Of a DNA stretch of 64,000 nucleotides, positions 39,112-51,162 are shown one piece after another; position 1 is the stretch's first letter, and each line of letters opens with the position of its first letter. The notes under the pieces were generated by a model that did not search any database, had not been told where the DNA came from, and saw only the letters and a program-made list of their open reading frames with translations. Location: positions 8,857,721 to 8,921,720 of the forward strand of contig NW_025062479.1 of the NCBI RefSeq assembly GCF_000002995.4, written 5' to 3'. The stretch comes from Brugia malayi (Eukaryota; Nematoda; Chromadorea; Rhabditida; Onchocercidae). Position numbers and translations under genes: made by a program.

Positions 39112-42100
39112 ATGGCGGTAAAGGGTTCAAATAGTATACAGTGGGGTAAATGGATTGTTGTTGGTGGAGCGTGTATTGCAGGCGGTGCCGCTATTTGGTG
39201 GTATGTTCGGAAGCAAGCTAAAGATGCAAGTTTTGTAATTATCTCAAGTTCTTAGATTCTCTTTGTGATAGAAAAATAAAAAAAAAGCAGATAAGTGGTA
39301 TAATTGCGTTGTTTGTTGTTACTTCCCTTTATTATTATTTCCGGATTTAATCTCTGTGGCAGTGTTTTGATGAGGATTTATTGAAGAGATGAGTTTACTT
39401 AATTGCTGCTCGCATGTTTAAATGTTCTCCATGTATTTTCATCAGTTGTTATAATGAAAAAGAACAAAATAGTGCTAGAAAAGGAAGTAAAGTTTAAACA
39501 AATAAACAACTTTACTCTTTCTTTGTATGGTTTCAGTTTTAAATTTATTATTATTATATATTATAACATTCAAAAGAGATTATTATTTATTTAGCAGACA
39601 ACTAACGGTTCAGAAGGCGGCGTGGGGCCAACTGTTTCTGTTGCTTCATGTTCAATTCTTTTTCCAGGTATCTCGGACAGTATTAATTTTTTCTCTATGA
39701 ATGTAATTCCAAACTTAAGAATACAAAAAGACAAAAAGATGTAGAACGTAAGTCATGTTTCAGGTATGCAAAGTTCAAAAGGGATGAAGGATAAGGGTAA
39801 TGAATATTTCAAGCAGTGTTCATATAGGAAGGCTGCTGAAACGTTTACGGAAGCTATCAGACTTTGTCCAACAGAGCAAAAAAATCATCTTGCTGTATGT
39901 TACCAAAATCGGGCTGCTGCTTATGACAGACTGGTACGATTATGTTTCTGACTTTCATTAATTTTGATGGTGGAAGAATGAGTTGTATTACAGTTCTGCA
40001 TGCCGTCTTATTATAGTGCAAAGTGTTGTGGTAGTTATTGTCTTTGGTTAAATTCTACTTTCATAGAAAATTTTATGGAAATCTAGGGAGATCCGGAACG
40101 GTCAATTATGGATTGCACGAAGGCAGTGGAGTTAGCACCACTTTATCTTAAGGCCGTAGTGCGACGAGCAAGAGCTTATCTATCAGTCAATAGACCGGAC
40201 GAAGCACTAGATGGTTTTTTTTTGCTATTTATAGATTTTTAGTTCGTTTCTACTAGTGCATTTTACTATCCGAAAAATAAAGACTTTTAGTTCCTTTTTT
40301 CAACAGAAGACTTTGTATTCTATGATTCTAGAATATCTTGCTTTTTTCTTTACTCCTATTTCACTTCGTTTATTTTCTTTTTTTTTTCTCTGTTTTCCAA
40401 TTACTTTGTTTCAAAATAACAGTAGATTCTGCTTTTACAGATCTTACCTATGCATTCGTTATGGCTCCAGAAGCAACAGATTCACTTAAGATGGATGTTG
40501 ATAGTGCAGTTGCACTTGCTGCTGCTAATTTGGTTGAACATGTAGTAAGGCCTTATCTCACCGTTATAAATTCTGCTCTTTAATTTTTTTGCAAATAAAA
40601 GCATCCTTTAATTTATGACAAGAAATGATGGCGTGTATAGTAAGCATACTATGAAATACTGTTTATTAAAGTTAATGTGGAAGAATATGAAGTCGTTAAT
40701 TTAGGAATTCATCTTTTAATAACGGTGGCATTTTAACTTTATCCAGCGCACTTTATATTTACACTTTTTTACATTTATGGTTTGTCTTTAAAAATTTCCA
40801 GAAAAATACTCGTGAATCCATACCAGTAAGAGACGAGTTAGTGCTGCTGTGGCGTAGTTCGTATGTCAATGATCCAATATTACATGATTTGAAGGAAGAA
40901 TCTCGTTCCACTAGGTATTTTGGAGTTATTTAATGTTCGATTTGGCGATATGGATTTTGTGCCAAATATTATATTTCTGTATCATTGTTCGGTATCAGGC
41001 AGTCATTACTTTATATAAAGCATATGATGAAGGCAGCCGCAATTTCTTTTTTATTATGTACCACTCTTTTTGATAACACAATATTTTTTAATTATATCAA
41101 ATTGGACTGGTTAAGGGTTTGAACCATGTAAATCTACCTGGCTTGAGTAGATTAATGTAAAATGTTATAATGTTTGCACATATTTCTTTCCTTACAGTCC
41201 GTATCACCAGGCACTGGAAGCGATACGACAAAGACATTACGAGGAAGTTATACCTCTTCTTGAGAATGATTTACGTGTACAGCAATCAGATCCAAATCAC
41301 TTAAATCTTACTTTTATTCTTCGGGATTATATATTGCAGGCGCGTTTTGCTTTAATGAAAGAAAACCTAGTGGTTAGTGTCATTTAAATTCTTATTTAAT
41401 GTTTATGAATCAAGATCGTTTCTGTTCTCCATGAAATACCTCATCAGATTAAAATGTCAGGAGAGTGTTGTGAATTTTTTTTCTCACCTAACAGTTCAGT
41501 ACAGTCTGCGGTAATTTTTACCTTGTTCTGATATTCCATCTTCTCATCTATAGCTGTCAGCAAAATGCATCAAGTTTAAAAAAAAAAAAAAAAAACATTT
41601 GGTAAATGCAGTTGTAATTTGCAGTACTTTCTCGCAGTAAAGAAGTGCTAGAACTACCACCAGATAACTATTTTAACGATAAGAATAGAGATAATTTGAG
41701 GCAGCGATGATAGAAATAGATCTTCGACTTTTTGTTTCATGAAAAAAATAGTGACTATATGATAATTGAAATAATTAGTCGATGCTGGTTATTTCTTTAG
41801 AAATCATGATATTGGTCATCAAATTATTTAATTTTGTCCATTCACTGACCATCTCTCGCTTATTAACCAAATTTATTTTAATTCTTCGTAACATTAGCTT
41901 GAAGGTTTGCTATATATTTTTTTCCCGTAATTGCAGTCACTAAAGGAACGCTTAACTGCTTTTGACGGTATATGGAATACATTGAATGGAGACTCTCAAT
42001 GTGATATAACCAATAAACGTTTCCGATCAATGTATCATATTTTGCTTGCAGCTTGGAAAATTCTTGAACATTGCGGCGATGTTGAGAGGTGCGTTTAGAT

Positions 42101-43715
42101 TCAATCACCTGATGAAAAGTGTGTCTGGTTTGTGAGCTTTATTCCATTTTTTAAAAGGTTCTTAGGATTCCAAAGGACGATTAGATAAAGGAAATAGTTG
42201 AATTAGTTTTTCTTTGGTAGAACTTCGTCTTTTCATTGCGCCAATTTGTGCATATATTTCTAAGTATAGGAATGCCCTAAGTAGAAACGAATCATAAAAA
42301 TAGCCAATGAGGAATGTCAAATTAAAAATCCATGTGATTAAAGTTAATTTCTTTATTGCAGTGAATTGAACCGCGCTGTCGAAATTGATCACACGAATGT
42401 TGATGTTTATTTGGGTGCCGCTTTATTATTATCTGAAAATGGGCAGTTGCAGGAAGCAATTGATTATTTAGATCGCCTCAGCACAATTGATCCAGCACAT
42501 CATTTGGTCAAGTATATTTTTTGCATTGTATTTTATGTTGTATTGTTGTGACTTACCGTGAATTGGTCGTTAATTATTTTGTTTCTTTTGATTTTTCACT
42601 TTTTTTTTGAAGTTCAGATGATTTAACAGTTCATATTTAGAAGTCGTTTGTTATATAATTATGTGCTATATAATTAATTCATGATAGTTTTATTTGAGTC
42701 ATATGAGGGCAAACTGCAACATGGCTTTGAAAGCTTCAATGGGTGATGTTGGAGGTGCTGTGGCTTGTATGACAAAGGTTGATCAACTCCTGCAAATGAA
42801 CCAAAATGCTGATCCAGTGCTTTACCTTATCACTGGGCGAGTATGTCTTTGCTTTTTCCCTTTTTGTATTTCACTATCATGTTATCATGTTATGATTGTT
42901 GCAAAGATACGTATCCGTAATTTAGTAGAGAATTTATATTGCCTACTTGGTATTAACTGATCATTTTAATGCATTATAAATTTCGTTGGAATTTATAACG
43001 ACTTATAAGCAGTAATTTCAGCTGTATTATGCAGCTCAAAATAAAGGATTAGCAAAAGCCTCATTTAAAAAAGCTGCTGAGGGTATTCCTGACTATGCTG
43101 CACCAGTGTTTTATCTTGCGTAAGTTTTATGAACATTCTTCGGTTGAAATACTGCATGGTTCTTTTCCTCATTTAAAAGGAAGTTTTTTGTTTTTTGTTT
43201 TCTTTACTTCTAATGTACTTCCTTTCAGAATGGTAGAAGCAGAAGAGATGGAAGGTTCGCCGAATCAGATGGCCATGTTGGAGTCGAAAATGAAGATATG
43301 TTTAGAAAGAGAAAAGGCCAATCCGGATGCTTTGGCCATTTTAGCAAAAATAGCATTTCAAAGGTTGTATGGCTTATATATAGTAAATCTCAAAGTTCAT
43401 ATGAATTTTGACCATTTAATAGAACTTGTTTTGCAAAGAGCTGCATATAAGACATATGCTCTTTGAAAGGAACTCATAGCGTGCAGTCATTTTAATAACA
43501 TGCGTTTGATCCACCGATTCTCTTTCAGACAGCAGCTTGATGAGGCTTTGCGTTTGTATGAGAAGTGTATTGAAGTATGTCCTGTTCATACAAACGAAGC
43601 ATCGCTTCTTCCAGCTGTAACAGATTATGTACAAATACGTTCTTTGCGTAAGGCAGTTGAAGCAGTACAGCGAGCTACTGCATCACCAGTTAATGCATCA
43701 GGTAACATATATTAG
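39112..43715 (+). CDS. tomm-70: Mitochondrial import receptor subunit TOM70
   Basis: Thirteen exons, phases all consistent: 39112-39234, 39595-39667, 39764-39933, 40087-40213, 40441-40544, 40802-40914, 41198-41372, 41937-42088, 42362-42511, 42699-42840, 43022-43119, 43229-43363, 43529-43715; 582 residues, close to the usual family length. The N-terminus has a short lumen-side segment and one membrane helix (WIVVGGACIAGGAAIWWYV, residues 14-32), fitting an outer-membrane anchor. A first TPR follows (GNEYFKQCSYRKAAETF and YQNRAAAYDRL), then KAVVRRARAYL and, in the second half, more TPRs (DVYLGAALLLSENGQLQEAI, YYAAQNKGLAKASFKKA, LDEALRLYEKCIEVCP). Family role: binds chaperone-delivered carrier precursors and passes them to the TOM pore. 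Exon 10 uses a GAG acceptor (TTTATTTGAG). The ATG lies four bases after a CAG. Confidence 0.9.
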
Positions 43716-46700
43716 TTGTGTTATAGACGATTTTGTGACTTTATCGCAGAAAAACACAAAATGATTGTTTGGAAATTTCTGTAATTTTTAGCAGGTTACT
43801 CAAAAAATCTACTGCTCCTCTGGAAATTAGAAACCTTTCCCTCAGTTTGCTTTCTTTCGAAATCAAAATTGGTTAACTTTTTCAACTGTTTTGTTATGGA
43901 TCTCAGCCTCTGTAATCACTTTATCTCTTTCTTTTTTTTTTTTTTTTTTCTTTAATTTCAGATTTTGGAAACTTGATGATGTAAGCAAAAATATTGATGC
44001 TTGCGGGTTTTATTGCTTCACAATTTTTAAAAGCACTAGTGATGGTAACTTAGTATCATATTTTCATGGAATTGTCCACATTCCTGTTGGATTATATTTT
44101 CCAGGACTTCTATGGGAACAAAGATTTTTTGCGCTTTCTCTTTTATTTCTTTAGCGCTGATTGACGGATCTTCGTACTCTATGAGCTCCTTATTGTAATA
44201 TTTTTGTGATTCTAGTAATTCACTGGTCGTATTATATTTGCTTTAACACTGTCATAATAAAGTTTATGTTGACCTTGTTTATCTTGTATCCATTTTCAAG
44301 AATAACCAAAAATAGGGATAATTCAGCTTTTCGGCTGCTGTTTAATATTTGTTCTGCATTTACCTACCTTAACGCTGTGCAATATGTTAACAATTCTTTG
44401 TTAAGATAGTTTGATTCTTGTTAAATCGAGTCACGAGAAACTATAGCATATCGGAGATGAACATTCTTGACCCAGTGTTTACTTTTTTCCATTAAACTCA
44501 GTTTTGACTGTAGTGCGAACATTACGCAAACAGTAGTATGAGGTTGTTTGACCCCTAGCAGAAAATTATAGTATATAGGAATTCCGTCTAGTCTCCGGTT
44601 ATTTCCGAGGGAGTAATTTGTCCTTATTTACAAAAACAAAAGTGCGAACACTGGGTATTTTGTCCAGATTCGGGTGATAGTGTAGATTGCTTTAATGGGT
44701 TCAACTTTAGATTCCCAATATTACAGCAGTTCGAAGTGTAATGTCATTTTATTGGGAGAACAAGAGAGTGGCATTTTAAAGGCCGTTGACCGACACTTAT
44801 TCGTAAGAAGACCGACCTAATAAAACCGAGAGACAGGTACATTTTTTGACTTTTCAACTTAAACTACTTTTACACTGAGTGGCTGCTTATCAGGTAATAC
44901 CACTGTGAATGTGAAGTATTTTTTGAACCCTTGCATTTATGAAGGTTTTGCCACGAAGGAATATGAATGTATTTTTAACACTAATATTTGAATTTCGAGT
45001 TAAGGGATTCAATTGCTCATTGTTAAAATACTTTTAAATTGTAATACTTGTGATAATAACATTGATGACCGATAAACTAGATACAGTTTAATAGACGACC
45101 AATAGCAAGCAGTGATGACTACATAAAGAAATGTCACATAAGAAATATATTTTCACCCTGCTAGAATAATTCCAATGGAACTATTTTTACACCATGTCGT
45201 ACCATATGACGCCGATTTTGAACTTTTCAAGAAATTTCGAAGTATTCCTATGAATACTAAATTGGAGAATTCACTGAATATAGCAACCCATCAGTTTCAA
45301 ATACTATTCGAATCTCGGGTTAAGCGAGATGGAAATAGTCTTATCCATACTAGATAGCATAGTTATTTATTTGTAGATCGAACAGTAATTTTGATACTGG
45401 TATCATTGTAAACATTAGTGTAACTGATTTTTGATAAAAATGACTGAAACTGAATATAAATGGTTTCTTGGAACATGATAATGTAATGAAAATTCTTGTA
45501 AATTGAAACTGGGTCGATTTTGAAATAAAAGAGAAGATTTAAAACAGACTTCTTTTTTCTCGATTGTTAGGAGCATTAGCAGTCTGAAGAAGTAGACTTT
45601 ACTAATTAAAGCAAAATTGAATATATTCAATAATACTTTCCTTATCCGCCGATATTTCATCAACTGGTCCGATCGAACTATTGTCTTTGTAAAGGAACCA
45701 TTGTCTTTTTGAATTTGTTACCCAAACAATACACAAAAAAAAGTTTTTTTGATGATATCTTTTCTCTTCCTTGACTATTCATTCAGTAATCAAAATTAAT
45801 TAGTAATATTGTTAAATTAATTTTTTGATTTAATAGGAAAAATGATAAACATCTGATATTCTTCTGAGATTTTAATTCGAAAGATTGACATATTTTTTTT
45901 TGCTTTAAATATTATTTTATCCTTTATAATTAATTAGAAACCCAAAGATTGGAATTTTTTTGATACAGTCATTATCTATTAAGGAACAAGTAGCATAGCA
46001 AACATTTGACAACTCGCCTTTATTATGACAGTGGGATGATGTGAGCAAAACGGACTGATAACCGGTTCTTTCTATTCATGGTAATAATGACGAATGATGA
46101 TATTGAGAGTGATGGAATAGCGTTCTGTGACATCCGGATCATTTTAGTCTATCTCATCTTTGCCTAGCTTTCCAGAAACTGCTTGAAATTAAAGTAATCT
46201 TACATGACAACTAACATCCATCTTTCTCTTTCTCTCTCCCTATATATATATGCATGTGTGCGTATGTGTGTGTATGTGCATATATGTGCATGTATGTGTG
46301 AGTGTCTTCTCTGGTTTATATACGATGTGTGCGGTTGAATAGTTAGTTATGTTCGGCAGCAACCGCCATTTTCGAAGATTTTGTTCAGTTGTCATCGTTA
46401 CCAGCTCAGGTGACAATTTCGACGATTGTTCTGTCGTCGCAAACAAATACCAACCGTATACAGCCCCAGCAAACAAATTGCACTGAGCAATGACAGCAGC
46501 GATGACATTTGCAGTGATGGTAATGCGAAATTACAAAACAACCCAATCGACTTCGAATCACTACTTTAACAATTCACAACTTGTTTTAATATCAGGTACC
46601 CACCCCGCCTACCCCACATACCAATATGCGACTATACCACCCCGCGGTATATCTTTCTCACTTTTCTTGCCATCATCTTCTGCTGCTATTATCGTCACTT

Positions 46701-47340
46701 TTGATTTATTCAAAATTTCCACCCATGAAGTCACAAAGGACCATTAACTTTCCACACCGCTCTCTCCTGACATTTCCGCGTATAAGTTATGTTACTTTCT
46801 TGGTACTTCACAGCAATTGTAATGCACACTTCTAAAATTAGCACATTACATCAAATAAACTGATAGGTTGCCATTTATTTAGATTAAAACTGTGTTTGGT
46901 AATTAAATTACTTTTTGTTCTAAATGAGTGAAAGAGATTTCTACTAACTATTTAATCATTCGTCATTTGCACACATTTCGCGTTGCCTTTGAACAATGGT
47001 ATTCTAAACTGAATCATTTTTCTCACAATTTTAATTTTAATCAACCAAAAAATCCTTTATATCAAAATCAGTGATTTTCTTTTAACAATTTCATAAATAT
47101 GCTTACCACCATTAAATCAGTGTTGTGGTTCGCCGCATCCATTTTTTTTTCTTGTTGTAGAATATTTTTCACACATTGAAAAGTTTTTTTTTTCACTTTT
47201 TTCCTTGAAAATTAGACAGAAAAAGATTCTTAAAAGGATGGGTAAGATATTCGGTGAAATATCACTGAAATAATTAACGCTGGAGTTATTGACAAACTGG
47301 AATTATTGAGAAAAGCTAAATTTTCAGTGTGATAATAGCC
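43716..47340. other. Intergenic sequence with a G+C-rich island near 46.3-46.7 kb
   Basis: The first part holds the TOM70 3' region (AATAAA-like signals near 44,250). Most of the rest has no coding character. Around 46,330-46,650 the composition rises and short frames with splice-like borders appear, for example a 53-base block after TTTAATATCAG at 46,595 that in one phase reads THPAYPTYQYATIPPR before GTATAT. I could not assemble a gene. The last bases hold an acceptor (TTTTCAG, ending 47327) 13 bases before the next gene's ATG. Confidence 0.4.
46204..46300. repeat. CT-, TA- and TG-type simple repeats
   Basis: A compound run: TCTC units, then TATA, then imperfect alternating TG/TA with GTGTGTATGTG. 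Reads as His/Thr-rich spurious protein on the minus strand. Confidence 0.8.
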
Positions 47341-50300
47341 ATGGGTTGGAATTCATTTTTGAGCCGAACAATATCAAATGATGCCGAAGTGTTGAATGAA
47401 ATGACCAATATTCCAGAATCAAAATTTGTAGTTATCCGAAATATTAATGGTTAATTTGGCATTTCCTTTTAAAATACTGAAGTTTAAAATTCATATAATC
47501 CATACCACACATTACGATTTTCTTCATTCATTACTCTGCAATGATTTGGGAAGATGACGAAATTAAAAATAATTGGAAATTTAGTTCTGCAATAAAATTT
47601 AGTAAATTACAGTGTATCACTTTCTAATTTTTTATTTAAATTTCTGTTTGTCTGGTAATGAAAAATTTGAAAAACCTTCGAATTCAGATGAGAGAATGAT
47701 TTCTTAACAGGAGCCATAGGTGGCCTTGTATCAATGATGAGTTATACTACAAATAAAGCCTATTGTACGGCAGTTCAAATCGATCAGTCCATTGGTGATA
47801 AATACATTAGCATCAAACCAACTGATGATCCACAATGTTTCCAAATTGTCAACATTCAGGTTTGGATTTTTATGGGTTGTGATGTCCGGCTTTAATTTTT
47901 TCTTCTATTCTAACTTAAATTCTTATCTCTAGTATACGACAGAAATTTGTACTTGTAATTGAACATATCTTTATTTTTTAAATTTGAAGGAAGAAAAAAC
48001 TAGACAGCGATAGCAGAATTATATTTTTATTGTTATTTTATTTTATTTTTTAGTTAAAATTTCGATTGAAATAATTGTTTTCTTTAAGGATGTAGCTGAG
48101 GATGTAAGTCTACAGCCAGTATTTATACAGGTGCATCATAATCCTAGTGGACGTTTACCATTACAGCATCTAATTGATCAAGCTGCTGAAAGGTTTCCAG
48201 TTTAATTTGTAGGATTTATTAGCTTTCATAATGAGAAAGATCCATAAAACGATTCATAGATACATAAATTAAAAACGGTGGAAAGTAAAGCGGCTAAGAT
48301 GAAGTACTAAGCAAATGCACAAAAATAGCTCCAAATTTTTTCATTTTTTCAAAATTGTACACGTGAATGTTTTAACACTCTTCCTTAATAAATAGTTATT
48401 AATACCCAATGTTTGTTTAGATTTATATCTTCAATTTGGTTTTTTTTTTTTTTTTTTGATTCATTCAACATAGCCACATATTTTGCAAGATTGATGCTTT
48501 AGTTGATTATCGCTTCAAATTAAAAATGAATTTGAAAGAGAAAAAACTAATGCCCAAGTTTCTTTGAATTACTCAAATTTCCCACTTAACTCAATTTGCT
48601 CAGCTGATATTCCAGGACGCTGGGACGATTGAATCTAGATTTGAGAAAAAATATTACCGTTGATCTGACTGATAACGATGATATGAATGTTTGGAGGGAT
48701 AAGGCTGGTTTCGTTGTCAGAGATAACATGCAATTCTGTGAGCTCACTGTCAATAAAATTGAATTTGAAAAAACTCTCGAGACAGTGGAAAGTAAGAATT
48801 TTCCACATACACATACTTTCATAAGAATAATGAAATCCATAAAGATCATAAGAAAAAGCAATTGGAGTAAAAACTGTAAAGCTAGGATACTCGTCCTCAT
48901 ATTGCTGCCAGTGTTGAGAATTAGCATATCGATATTGTGTATGTATATTATTTCCTATTACATAATGTCTTTGCATTCAAAGAGGATTATAATCCAGGAA
49001 ATTCCCGAGTTTTCTTGCGAAGAAGTGTCATCTTGACGAATTAAATAAAAGATTGGTAGTTCAAATGAAGTTCCTTTTTCATCTATAATTTTTTTAAAGT
49101 GATAGTGGAAAATTATAATTTTGAATTTCTATTTATTTCCCAAATGAAATGAGCATAAATTATTTGTCGATTAATGACTGATTGAAATTTAGCTTACTAC
49201 CACTCACTAATGGATAGTGAAATAGCGGTGCTTTCACCAATTTTTCAGAATAAAAATGATTCTTTTGCATTTTCTAAAAATGTTAAAAGGTTATATTTGA
49301 CAGATATTATTGATTCAATAGAAATGAAAAGTTTCACTCACTTTCTGAATGCTTAAAATTTTATAAGGTTGACCCTTTTAAATCGTATTAAACAAATGGT
49401 AAAGAAAAACGTTTCTGTACAACTTAATGCGGTAAAAAACAAAGTATCATTGTTGTTCGTTGATGAAGTAGTAATGAGGAAAAGTTAACAAAATAAAAGT
49501 AATCACTTGATAACATAGAAGGGAAGAAGATTGTTCCCCTCCTCATTAGTCTATATGTTTTTATTCCCTTCTTTTTATATCTTTTTCATACTCAAGAACT
49601 CGTTCCAGTATACCACAGCGATGTACAAGTGAACAAAATGAATTTCTCAAATATTAACTTTCACTACTCGATAGACTGAAGATATTTTACATGATAAATG
49701 AAAAATAGCTTGAAAATGGAACAGAAACATATATGGATTTCATTTCAATACATTTTAGATATCAAAATTTCCGAATTTAATAGCTCACAAATGCTAAAAC
49801 TCGTCAAATTTGATAAGACAGTGAGCAGTGCGGATCGTAGCAGATTTCTGGAATATCTCATTAAAAACGCAAATGTATGTTCTTTACTATTATTGTGTTT
49901 TCCTTCACACGAATTACGCAAATATATAATCATCTTATTTATTGTAATAATAAGGAATAGAAGATCGTGGGATTATGTGTGAGGAACATGCACAAAATGG
50001 ATTTGAACAAAAATTTTAACAAGTGATTTGTACAAAATATCTGTTTGCTTAGATATTGATTGCCGAAAACGAAGAAACATCCGCAATGAATGGTTACGGT
50101 GTCTTCCGGGAGGGCCATATTCTTGCTGTATACGCAAATACCAAGAAGACTGCTCATGCTATCGTACAGAAGATACTCCAAACAATGAATCATGATGAGG
50201 TATTACTGTATTATTTGGTAACTTAATAGAAACAAGCACAACTTGTGACAGAAAAATGAATGATTAAAGATAAATAGGCCAACCTGTTTGTTTGGCCAGC

Positions 50301-50343
50301 TCACATCATTCACTTACTTTATTTACAACAGTTTACATCTTGA
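47341..50343 (+). CDS. GNAT-like protein with YitH/DUF1248-type C-terminus
   Basis: Seven phase-compatible exons: 47341-47449, 47711-47859, 48089-48192, 48616-48791, 49759-49874, 50053-50199, 50332-50343; 270 residues. The C-terminal half reads VKFDKTVSSADRSRFLEYLI, then ILIAENEETSAMNGYGVFR and HILAVYANTKKTAHAIV, a pattern I know from the second acetyltransferase-like domain of YitH/DUF1248 proteins (aspartate then DRS..L, a glycine-tyrosine-glycine loop, then A..L helix). That assignment is by memory and moderate. No signal peptide. A candidate splice acceptor stands 13 bases before the ATG, so the mRNA may be trans-spliced. The donor at 48791 (GAAA before GTAAGA) is strong, but failing to use it opens an alternative tail (see findings). 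The gene ends convergently with the vezatin-like gene. Confidence 0.6.
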
Positions 50344-51162
50344 TGCTTATTGCCCTTCTAGTTGACGCAACGAATTTTACTTGTGCAGAAACATGCAAAT
50401 CATAACTAATTTGGAAGAGGAAACGACTTCCAATATTTACACTCGATAATATGTAAATTATGGTCAAATGTTAATTCATCTGTGAATATTTTGATTCTCT
50501 AAAAGGACAATTTTGAAAGTGTTTTAAGATTACGTTATATACGATACGGAACCGTTGGACCATTGAGCAAATGCCAAATACCCGCTGCAAACAGATCATC
50601 CGTCTTCATACACGTGCACTAGTGACAGGTATTATGTGGAATCGAATATTTATTTTAAACGCAGGCATGAACTTGATCTGATTATTAGATAATACAGTTG
50701 AAATACAAGTACGTTTTTCATCGAACTGCTCACTTCACAGATTGTACAAAAACATTGCTGAGTACTTCTACACTGCATGCTTATATTTGCATTTCTTTTA
50801 ACACAACTATCAACGACTCTGACTGAGTCTTCAAGTCGAGATTTGATCCGCTATATTTTAAAATAGCACTGGCCATTTGTACAAATATTTTTATCAGTTC
50901 CTCCTGAACCGTTTTAAAACCATTCTTCCTACATTTCTGAATGATCATTGTAAAATGCACGTGGAACTAATTTAATAAATTCTACTGCTTTCCAAACATT
51001 AGAAGCTTCCGCAACTTCATGAAGAAATGTATGAGCAAAGTGAACAGATTGTATGAAAACACCAAACTACAAACAATGAAAGAAAAAGTCAGACGAAGGA
51101 GAGTATTTCAATAATACCAAGCTTACAAAAACGTTGTGCCAAAAAGCACTTTCTGTTCTACG
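50344..51162. other. Intergenic sequence between convergent genes
   Basis: Both neighbours end here, so it should hold two 3' untranslated regions. No coding stretch or structured repeat was seen. Confidence 0.6.

Noticed and set aside
43891..44154. Extra 3' exon of TOM70 after the T-run acceptor
   Set aside because: The frame is hydrophobic noise, and the TOM70 chain already ends at a stop giving the usual length.
48635..48976. Minus-strand frames of 113 codons opposite the YitH-like gene
   Set aside because: They are antisense shadows of exon 4 and its intron, without their own splice logic.
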